Below, one piece after another: positions 57,790 to 64,000 of a stretch of DNA of 64,000 bases (positions are counted from its first letter, which is position 1; the number at the start of each line of letters is the position of its first letter). The notes beneath the pieces are model-generated. The model searched no databases and was not told the DNA's origin. It was given only the letters and a program-made list of their open reading frames with translations. This stretch comes from Acidobacteriota bacterium (GTDB lineage: Bacteria > Acidobacteriota > Terriglobia > Acidiferrales > UBA7541). The translations under genes and the position numbers were made by a program. The stretch covers positions 248,001-312,000 of the forward strand of contig QHZD01000017.1 of the NCBI GenBank assembly GCA_003225315.1, given 5' to 3'.

Positions 57790-58173
57790 TTAGGTTTTTG
57801 ATTTCCGCCGGGCCAACTGGAAGGTCATGTGGAGGATGAGCTTGCGGTCCTCCTTGGAGAGACGGCCGAGAAGCTGACGCAAGCGCTTCAAAAAGTCCGC
57901 CGACTCGCCATCGCTTCCCCATTCCACGCCGTCGGAGGAGAGGCCTTTTGGAAGCGTTGGGACCTCGGGCGGCGTTTCTCCATCGTAAAAGAGCTGGTAC
58001 ATGGGAACTTCGAGAGCGCGGGCCATTTTTTCCAGCGTCTCGATGCTGGGGACCGTGTGGCCGTTCTCAACACGCGAGACGTAGCAGCGCAGCAGGCCAG
58101 TGCGCTTCTCGATATCACCCTGTGAGAGGTCTTTCTGTTCCCGGATAGCGCGTAGACGATCAGAGATAACCAT
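57790..58173 (-). CDS. XRE-family transcriptional regulator (short type), copy 2
   Basis: 127 aa, ATG 58173 (MVISDRLRAIREQKDLSQGD). HTH core nearly identical to the 4132-4500 gene (GLLRCYVSRVENGHTVPSIE, then MARALEVPMYQLFYDGE). The tail is charged and ends RKLILHMTFQLARRKSKT. The promoter at 58183-58211 puts the start point 2-4 nt before the ATG, as for copy 1. No other domain. Located away from the first copy, with no shared neighbour genes. Confidence 0.85.
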   Translation of the reverse strand: MVISDRLRAIREQKDLSQGDIEKRTGLLRCYVSRVENGHTVPSIETLEKMARALEVPMYQLFYDGETPPEVPTLPKGLSSDGVEWGSDGESADFLKRLRQLLGRLSKEDRKLILHMTFQLARRKSKT

Positions 58174-58182
58174 AATGTACGC

Positions 58183-58211
58183 ACTATATCACATATCTCA
58201 TCGGTAGTTAA
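58183..58211 (-). promoter_or_regulatory. promoter giving a nearly leaderless XRE mRNA
   Basis: Minus strand TTAACT (58211-58206), 17 bp, TATAGT (58188-58183) with TGA in front (extended -10). Predicted start 58176, 3 nt before the ATG. Confidence 0.5.
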
Positions 58212-58234
58212 ATAATTTAAACATTGCCGTGAGC

Positions 58235-58723
58235 TTACTCGAATTCGCGGCGAGGAGCGGATTGCTCCGGGCCAACACGGCCAGCGGTGATTTCGGCCTT
58301 GAAATAGTTTTCGCCGAGGATGGGTGACCCCGCGAGGCGGCGGAGCATGGCGATCTGGCCGACGTGATTGAGGGCGTCGGCAACCGGGCCTTGGAAAATT
58401 CCTTCTACTGATCCGTGCACGGGCTCGCCGGAAGCCAGGAAGTCATCAAACTTTTTTATGGCCGCAAAAAACCGCTCGATTTCGGCGTTCCAGGGCAGCG
58501 GCGTGGAATCGTGCCAGGTCTGCTGACCTTTGGCGATGGAAAGCGCCCAGTCAAACAAATCGCCCATGTGCGCAAGGATCTGCGCGGGTGTGCGCGTCTT
58601 GTCCCCGATGTGAAAGCTGTCGAAATGGGCCGGAGCGCCGCGCAGTGTTTTGCCGCCGCGGTACGCCACGGTAGCCAGGGTATGGCGGAGAAATTGACGG
58701 GCAGATTCGGATGACTGGTCCAT
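58235..58723 (-). CDS. DinB-family protein
   Basis: 162 aa from ATG 58723 with GGAGC upstream. DinB four-helix pattern: MDQSSESARQFLRHTLATVA, KTRTPAQILAHMGDLFDWAL, NAEIERFFAAIKKFDDFLAS, GPVADALNHVGQIAMLRRLA. Metal histidines are at H (ILAHMGDL) and H (ALNHVGQI). DinB-fold proteins are usually thiol transferases or of unknown role. A start at 58780 would add residues unlike the family. Confidence 0.8.
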   Translation of the reverse strand: MDQSSESARQFLRHTLATVAYRGGKTLRGAPAHFDSFHIGDKTRTPAQILAHMGDLFDWALSIAKGQQTWHDSTPLPWNAEIERFFAAIKKFDDFLASGEPVHGSVEGIFQGPVADALNHVGQIAMLRRLAGSPILGENYFKAEITAGRVGPEQSAPRREFE

Positions 58724-59002
58724 CGAAAAGCTCCCGAACGCAGCTTCCAAAGCAGGACGGTTACGAAAACACGATAGCAAAGAGTTTTAACACAGAGTAC
58801 TCCGAGAACACAGGGGGACACAGCGAAAACGAGACAGAGGGGAAAGGGAGTAATCGTTCAATTCGGGACGATGAAAAAAGGATGATCGAAGCTCCAAGAG
58901 GCTCTGACGCAGCTTAGTGATACGATGAAATACCGGTATTCTACCCAGGAATACCGAGGAGTTGAGACTCGGGCTATCGTCCTCCTTCTTGGGGAGCGCA
59001 AA

Positions 59003-60565
59003 ATGTCGATGATCAGTTTGGGAAATTCCCGTTTCGTTTTCCGTGGTGGTTTCCTTCTCGCGGTCCTTTTCTTGTTTTTGGCTGGGGCAGGCCAAGCCAA
59101 TGCACAGGCAAGTGCGCAATGCACCAATCAAGGCGTCGGCAATTCAACATCCGGCAGTGTCACTTGGACACCACAATTCTGCCAGGAATTTAACGACGTG
59201 GCGCTGACTGCCATTGATACCACGGTGTGGAGTTTTGACGTTGGTGGTGGCGGCTGGGGAAACAACGAGGTGGAAGTCTACTGCGGACCTCCGGGTTATG
59301 TGGGCAACGACTCTAAATGTCCCAATAGCCTGACTACATCTAACAACGCCTACATTGACGGCGGCGGCAATCTGGTGATTCAAGCCATCAACAATGGGGG
59401 CACGTGGCTTTCAACGAGAATGAAAACGCAAGGCCTCGAGAATTTCACGTACGGGCGAATCGAAGCCAACATTCAGGTCCCCGATACGACAAACCAAGGG
59501 CTGTGGCCAGCTTTTTGGTCGCTGGGAACCAACATCACCACCGTAGGTTGGCCGACCTGCGGGGAAGATGACTTCATGGAAGTCTGGTCCCCTCAGGTAT
59601 TGAACGGACCCGGTACTGGCGGAAACATATCTACGATTCACACCAAGAGTACCGATGGCGCCGGCGTTCAGACGAATAAACACACCTTTAAGTTTCCAAC
59701 TGGAATGGCGAACAATACGGCCTTGCACAAATACGGCGTGATTTGGTCGGCAAACATGGTGCAGCATTACGTGGACGACCCTACCCATCCCTTCTATATC
59801 GCCACGATCAGCGACCTCGGTGCCGGCGATTTGTGGCCGTTTAATGCCAGCAGCTTTATTCTTTTGAATCTGGCCGTTGGAGGTACTTTGGGTGGCAGCC
59901 CCAGCGGGCTTGCTAGTCCGACCCAGCCTTATTTGGTGGACTACGTTCGCCAGTACAAAGCGTCGGCAGTGCCGCGCCCGGTATTGCCCGCTCCTCCTCC
60001 GATCACGGTTAAAGCGGGTGATAGCGGCGGGGTTGCAAACACCAGTAAATTTACTCCAGGGTTGACCAGCGGAGCAGGTTTTGTATTTTTCAGTTGCTCA
60101 ACGAACGCCCCCAAGTCCTCATGCTCGGTCAGCACGAGTGACCCCATCAGCCCGTTTGTGGCCAATTCCAGCCCATCGGGTGCAGCGGAAACCGTGACGG
60201 TCACGGTGACCACCACGGCCAACTCGATCTTGCCACCCTTCTTCGTCAATCCGCGGGTGCGCTTCTGGGCGCCGATTGTACTCGCGCAACTTATGGTCTC
60301 GGTTGTAGCATTCCTCCTTGCCCTGCGAACGCAGCGCCGCGCTTGGTGCCACCTCTGTGGCATGGCCGCGATACTGATTCTTGTGAGTGGGGCTCTTACC
60401 AGCTGTGGGGGCAATTCACCTCCACCGCCCCCTCCCCCTGGCAACAATGGAACGCCTCCGGGATCCTACACAGTAACCGTTTACGCGTTCACCGAAAGCA
60501 ACACCAGCGACGGAAGCAATGCCAATGCTGACGCAAACGTCGCTATTCCTTTGACCGTGAACTGA
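59003..60565 (+). CDS. GH16 glycosidase with C-terminal membrane and Ig-like-type region
   Basis: 520 aa from ATG 59003 with GGGAG 7 nt upstream. Signal peptide (FLLAVLFLFLAGAGQANAQA). GH16 beta-glucanase core with catalytic motif GEDDFMEVW (ExDxxE), preceded by TYGRIEANIQVPDTTNQGLW and followed by NLAVGGTLGGSP. After residue 335 a hydrophobic segment (APIVLAQLMVSVVAFLLALR) and a second one (MAAILILVSGALTSCGG) are followed by a run of seven Pro and a short beta domain (YTVTVYAFTESNTSD). Likely degrades beta-1,3-type glucans outside the cell while tethered. Confidence 0.85.
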   Translation: MSMISLGNSRFVFRGGFLLAVLFLFLAGAGQANAQASAQCTNQGVGNSTSGSVTWTPQFCQEFNDVALTAIDTTVWSFDVGGGGWGNNEVEVYCGPPGYVGNDSKCPNSLTTSNNAYIDGGGNLVIQAINNGGTWLSTRMKTQGLENFTYGRIEANIQVPDTTNQGLWPAFWSLGTNITTVGWPTCGEDDFMEVWSPQVLNGPGTGGNISTIHTKSTDGAGVQTNKHTFKFPTGMANNTALHKYGVIWSANMVQHYVDDPTHPFYIATISDLGAGDLWPFNASSFILLNLAVGGTLGGSPSGLASPTQPYLVDYVRQYKASAVPRPVLPAPPPITVKAGDSGGVANTSKFTPGLTSGAGFVFFSCSTNAPKSSCSVSTSDPISPFVANSSPSGAAETVTVTVTTTANSILPPFFVNPRVRFWAPIVLAQLMVSVVAFLLALRTQRRAWCHLCGMAAILILVSGALTSCGGNSPPPPPPPGNNGTPPGSYTVTVYAFTESNTSDGSNANADANVAIPLTVN

Positions 60566-60660
60566 ACTGCACTCTCTTCCCGAGAAAGACGCATCAACGA
60601 CTAAGGGAGCACGACTAGCTTTATCCATGTAAATGAGATTTGCGGAAACGACGGCGCGAA

Positions 60661-61200
60661 TCAGGCGAGATTCAAGGCGCGCTTGAAGGAGCCCTTCTCG
60701 GCGTCGATTTTCTTCTGGAGCTGGAGGATGGCGTACAGAAGCGCTTCGGGGCGCGGCGGGCAGCCGGGAACGTAAACATCGACGGGAATAACCTGATTGC
60801 AGCCTTGCACGATGGCGTAATTGTTGAACACACCGCCGGAAGTGGCGCAAGCGCCCATTGAGATAACCCACTTGGGCTCGGGCATTTGGTCGTAAAGCAG
60901 GCGGATCACTGGGGCCATTTTTTGCGAGAGGCGGCCGGCAACGATCATCAGGTCGGCCTGGCGAGGCGACGGGCGGAAAACTTCTGCGCCGAAGCGCGCG
61001 ACGTCAAAGCGCGCGGCAGCCATGGACATCATTTCGATGGCACAACAGGCCAATCCGAAGCCGAGTGGCCAGATGGAGCTTTTGCGCGCCCAGTTCACGG
61101 CCTTATCGAGCGTGGTGAAGATAATGCCTTCGTCTTCTAGAAGCTTGCCGAAGTCGTCGGGCTTGGTGAGCGTGACGTGTTTGCCGAGTGATGTGCTCAT
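60661..61200 (-). CDS. nuoB: NADH-quinone oxidoreductase subunit B, orphan
   Basis: 179 aa. 4Fe-4S cluster N2 ligands in [20 protein letters not shown] (CC), [20 protein letters not shown] and [20 protein letters not shown]. All four cysteines are present, so it should be functional. No nuoA, nuoC or nuoD is next to it in the window, so it is separated from the rest of complex I. Confidence 0.9.
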   Translation of the reverse strand: MSTSLGKHVTLTKPDDFGKLLEDEGIIFTTLDKAVNWARKSSIWPLGFGLACCAIEMMSMAAARFDVARFGAEVFRPSPRQADLMIVAGRLSQKMAPVIRLLYDQMPEPKWVISMGACATSGGVFNNYAIVQGCNQVIPVDVYVPGCPPRPEALLYAILQLQKKIDAEKGSFKRALNLA

Positions 61201-61346
61201 GGTGTTTCTTCTACGTTATTTTCGCATAGGGGGCGGTTAGAGACAAATTGCTATCTCAGTTTCCGGAGCCGGTACCCAGCTCGGCACGAAGGCTTGAGGA
61301 CAAGTTAAATCACTGCAATTATGGGTGGAGAGGACCACCTGCTTCT

Positions 61347-61823
61347 ATGTCTAGATTCTCATTCCCTTGGCGCTCGAAGACATACTTCGGTGGCGCGATG
61401 TGCGCAATTCTGGTTTTGACTCTCATTGGAGACCGTGTTCTTAACGGCTCGCGCGGTGAACAGATTCATCGGCAGCTTGTCGCGGAATCCCGTTCACTGG
61501 AACAAATGCCCAATTCGACCTTGCTCGCGTCGGTTGACAGTTTTAGCGTATGGAATTCCCACAAGGCGTTAGTGGACGCGAAGTACGCCACTGCCGCTGA
61601 CTATAAGTCGATTCAGGAGTTCTACGATCGGGAATTGGCTACTCGTGGGTGGAAGTCCGTTGGTACGCAATACCTTAAAGTATGGGGGCGGGATTACGGC
61701 GGTAAAGAAGTTGACTACTGCAAGGGTCCGTGGTCTGCTTCGCTTGAATTCCCCGGACAAAAACCGGGCTATCACTACACATACTCTATCAATTTTTCTT
61801 GGGGACTAAGGTCCTGCGAATAG
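61347..61823 (+). CDS. membrane-anchored hypothetical protein, 158 aa
   Basis: ATG 61347 (MSRFSFPWRSKTYFGGAMCA) followed by a helix ILVLTLIGDRVLN, then a soluble part (KALVDAKYATAADYKSIQEF, WKSVGTQYLKVWGRDYGGKE) with two conserved-looking Cys (DYCKGPW and LRSCE). An upstream in-frame start at 61248 gives a less plausible N terminus. Family unknown. Confidence 0.55.
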   Translation: MSRFSFPWRSKTYFGGAMCAILVLTLIGDRVLNGSRGEQIHRQLVAESRSLEQMPNSTLLASVDSFSVWNSHKALVDAKYATAADYKSIQEFYDRELATRGWKSVGTQYLKVWGRDYGGKEVDYCKGPWSASLEFPGQKPGYHYTYSINFSWGLRSCE

Positions 61824-61859
61824 GCGCAGCTGACGTTGCGCAGCGGCCTGAGCCAAGGT

Positions 61860-63356
61860 TCAAGAGGTCAGTAAATAGTCGGATGCGGAGACGGAGCGCA
61901 TGCGGCGAAGATAGGAGACGACGGAACCGGGCCAGAGGGTGGTGATTTCGCCGGTTTGCTGGTCTTGATACCAACTGTGGCAGCCGCCGGACTGCCAGAC
62001 GGTGCCGGACATCCGGCGATAGATTTCATCGACGAATGACTGCTGGATTTCGGGGCGGACTTCCAGGACGCGCTGCTTCCGGCTCTTCATAAGTTTCAGG
62101 CAATTTATGGTGTAGCGGACCTGAGCTTCGATCATCAGCACGACGGAATTGTGGCCCAAGCCAGTGTTCGGACCGAGCAGTATAAACAGATTGGGAAATC
62201 CGCTTACGGTGACGCCGAGATAGGCGGTCATGCGCTTTCCCCAGGCGTCGTGAATTTCGACGCCGCTCTTCCCCACCACGCGGCAGCCGATCAGCGGTTC
62301 GGTGGCGCGGAAGCCAGTGCCGTAAATCAGAACATCGATAGGGCGTTCAACGCCGTCGCGCGTGACGATGCTGTGCTCGCAGACTTCAGCGATTCCATCC
62401 GTGACGAACTCGACGTTTGCGCGATTAAGAGTCGGATAGTAATCGTCGGAAACGAGGACACGTTTGCAGCCCAACTGATACTTCGGGGTGAGCGCCTCGC
62501 GGAGCTTGGGATCCTTGATCCTACGGGCCATGTGCCGGAGAGCGATGGCCTCGGCTTTTTTGCGGATGGATTCGTTGCCGAGAAATCCGAGAACGCGAAA
62601 CTCCTGGCGCCAGAAAATATATTGCCGAAAAGCCCAACGGGTTAACGGTATGCGGCGAAAGCGGTGCTTCCATTTTTCGGAGATGGCGAAGTCCATCCGC
62701 GGAACGATCCAGGGCGGCGTTCGCTGGAAAAGATAAAGTTTGCCGACGCGGGGCGCGATTTGCGGAACGAATTGAATGGCGCTTGCGCCGGTGCCAACGA
62801 CGGCGACGTTTTTTGCGTCCAGATTCACGCCATAGTCCCACGCTGAGGAATGAAACGCCGGACCTGAAAACCGTTCAAGGCCGGGTAATTCCGGATAGTG
62901 CGGGACGTGCAACGCGCCCATGCCGGAGACAAGCACGCGCGCCCGAATGCGCACTCCATCAGCGGCGGTTATGTTCCACACACTCTCGGATTCATCCCAA
63001 GCTGCTTCCTGGAAACGCGTATTCAAGCGGAGATGCGGCGCCAGCCCGTAGCGCTCGACACAACGTTTCAGGTAGTCGTGGATTTCCTGCTGGCCCGGAT
63101 ACATGCGTGTCCACTCCGTGGATGGAGCGAACGAAAACGAATAAAGATGCGATGGGATGTCGCAGGCGCAGCCGGGGTAGCGATTCTCCCACCACGTGCC
63201 GCCAATTTCTTCGCTCTTTTCGAAGATGAGAAATGATTGCATGCCGGCTTCGAGAAGCTTGATGCCCATGCAGATTCCGGAAAAACCGGCACCGACGATT
63301 AGCACGTCGACATTGGTGACACGCGAGTTGGAAGAAAAAGCACCGGATGCGGTCAT
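61860..63356 (-). CDS. flavin-dependent monooxygenase, Baeyer-Villiger type
   Basis: 498 aa, ATG 63356 overlapping the esterase stop (ATGA). FAD-binding VDVLIVGAGFSGICMGIKLL, GGTWWENRYPGCACDIPSHL, and the fingerprint FSGPAFHSSAWD (FxGxxxHxxxW). NADP-binding KNVAVVGTGASAIQFVPQIA. C-terminal SGTVWQSGGCHSWYQDQQTG and ITTLWPGSVVSYLRR fit the class I BVMO family. It inserts oxygen into ketones to give esters, which the coupled esterase would hydrolyse. That functional link follows from family knowledge and coupling. Confidence 0.9.
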   Translation of the reverse strand: MTASGAFSSNSRVTNVDVLIVGAGFSGICMGIKLLEAGMQSFLIFEKSEEIGGTWWENRYPGCACDIPSHLYSFSFAPSTEWTRMYPGQQEIHDYLKRCVERYGLAPHLRLNTRFQEAAWDESESVWNITAADGVRIRARVLVSGMGALHVPHYPELPGLERFSGPAFHSSAWDYGVNLDAKNVAVVGTGASAIQFVPQIAPRVGKLYLFQRTPPWIVPRMDFAISEKWKHRFRRIPLTRWAFRQYIFWRQEFRVLGFLGNESIRKKAEAIALRHMARRIKDPKLREALTPKYQLGCKRVLVSDDYYPTLNRANVEFVTDGIAEVCEHSIVTRDGVERPIDVLIYGTGFRATEPLIGCRVVGKSGVEIHDAWGKRMTAYLGVTVSGFPNLFILLGPNTGLGHNSVVLMIEAQVRYTINCLKLMKSRKQRVLEVRPEIQQSFVDEIYRRMSGTVWQSGGCHSWYQDQQTGEITTLWPGSVVSYLRRMRSVSASDYLLTS

Positions 63357-64000
63357 GCGCGGGCCACTACTTCCCTGTTCCACTCCGCTGGCGCAACGTG
63401 CGCGCGGAAAAAGTCAGCGCTTTCTCGAAGCGATTGACGGGCTTCGGGAATCAGATGCGGGGCGAGTTGCCAGGCATGGGGAACGACGGACCAGATTTTT
63501 AGTTCGACGGAGACGCCGGCGGCGCGGGCACGCTCGGCGAGGCGCGTGGAATCATCGCGCAAGACTTCATCGGCGCCGACGTGAATCAGAAGCGGCGGAA
63601 GTCCGACGAGATCGGCGTACAGAGGAGACGCCAGCGGATTGCGCGGATCGGTGTCACCGAGATAGTAGTGCGCCGAAGCCGCGACATCGAGCCCGTTGAA
63701 GATAGCGCAGCGATCGCTGTTGGTTCGAATGGAATCGCCGGTAGCGGCGAGGTCGGTCCAGGGGGAAAAGACAGCAGCCGCCGCTGGAAGCGGATCACCC
63801 GCGTTGCGAAGAGCGACCATGAGCGAGAGTGCCAGCCCACCTCCTGCCGATTCGCCCGCCACGACGATGCACTGCGACGGATAACCGGCGCTCAGAAGTG
63901 CACGGTAGAACGCCACGGCGTCCTCCACGGCGGCAGGAAACCGATGCTCGGGCGCAAGACGATAGTCCGGAGCGAAAACGCAAAACCCATGGAGCGCATA
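63353..64000 (-). CDS. alpha/beta hydrolase of the HSL family, 5' end outside window
   Basis: At least 215 codons; the frame continues to base 64000 with FAPDYRLAPEHRFPAAVEDA, the standard HSL stretch after the HGGG motif, which is beyond the end. Catalytic Ser in VVAGESAGGGLALSL, Asp in HVGADEVLRDDSTRL, His in VVPHAWQLAPHL. Translationally coupled to the BVMO gene. The GTG at 63928 is internal. Confidence 0.85.
   Translation of the reverse strand, partial: YALHGFCVFAPDYRLAPEHRFPAAVEDAVAFYRALLSAGYPSQCIVVAGESAGGGLALSLMVALRNAGDPLPAAAAVFSPWTDLAATGDSIRTNSDRCAIFNGLDVAASAHYYLGDTDPRNPLASPLYADLVGLPPLLIHVGADEVLRDDSTRLAERARAAGVSVELKIWSVVPHAWQLAPHLIPEARQSLRESADFFRAHVAPAEWNREVVARA

Noticed and set aside
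58781-58920. ACACAG-rich stretch as a tandem repeat
   Set aside because: Units are irregular and too few to call a repeat array.
1-64000. CRISPR arrays, rRNA and tRNA genes
   Set aside because: No regularly spaced identical repeats and no recognisable rRNA or tRNA sequence were seen on either strand.

Overview
This is a bacterial chromosome window that looks like a member of the Acidobacteriota (Terriglobia type). That is inference from the gene complement, not from a marker gene: two copies of a short XRE regulator with a nearly invariant helix-turn-helix core, Tat-exported sugar isomerases and dehydrogenases with DUF1080-type companions, a DtxR regulator next to pdxST, and many conserved proteins without a known function. 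No rRNA, tRNA or CRISPR array was recognised.

Layout. (1) 1-4.6 kb: accessory genes with a candidate small control circuit. Two membrane proteins follow a 30-residue proline-rich ORF with a perfect Shine-Dalgarno, and an XRE/S24-like regulator lies opposite a leaderless XRE gene. A 15-bp dyad (14/15 identical) occurs upstream of both groups. (2) 5.2-21.4 kb: a phage-derived element. The plus strand carries a tightly coupled early cassette (tiny genes, an AAA+ clamp-loader-like ATPase, a ribbon-helix-helix protein, a serine recombinase). The minus strand carries an SSB, virion-type proteins (one of 1095 residues), an HNH endonuclease and a replication-initiator-like protein. No terminase, portal, capsid or integrase is visible, so it is a remnant or satellite. 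Three accessory genes in it, a HEPN-like protein with an RX4H motif, a secreted protein and an AlbA_2/Schlafen-like protein, lie behind copies of one 15-bp inverted repeat. A structured RNA or attenuator ending in a terminator lies beside the third copy. (3) 21.7-30 kb: a VapBC-type toxin-antitoxin pair, a PQQ dehydrogenase with a diheme cytochrome c, a DUF5996 protein, an alpha/beta hydrolase, and an operon of NDH-2, a 44-residue protein and a thioesterase.

(4) 30-36.3 kb: a degenerate CPBP protease homologue, a radical SAM AmrS-type enzyme, and a LiaF-like protein followed by a LytS/LytTR two-component pair. (5) 36.4-40.6 kb: an accessory island with a nucleotidyltransferase pair, three unknown genes (two joined across an in-frame TGA) and a zinc-finger-like protein. 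(6) 40.7-45.1 kb: a minus-strand run of a MocR/PdxR regulator, pdxS, pdxT, a low-molecular-weight phosphatase and a DtxR regulator. The regulator has three regularly spaced half-sites at its own promoter. (7) 45.3-54.5 kb: secreted carbohydrate-related proteins (two DUF1080-like, two TIM-barrel isomerases, a Gfo/Idh/MocA oxidoreductase), a sulfatase remnant and a GT-C-like membrane protein. (8) 54.7-64 kb: housekeeping-type genes (MBL hydrolase, YgfZ-like, orphan NuoB), a second leaderless XRE regulator, DinB, a GH16 glycosidase, and an esterase/Baeyer-Villiger monooxygenase operon that runs off the end.

The best candidates for something undescribed are the inverted-repeat regulon with the structured RNA at 16.3-21.2 kb and the small-peptide/XRE circuit at 1.1-4.5 kb. 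All functional statements here rest on motif reading and family knowledge; no searches were run.
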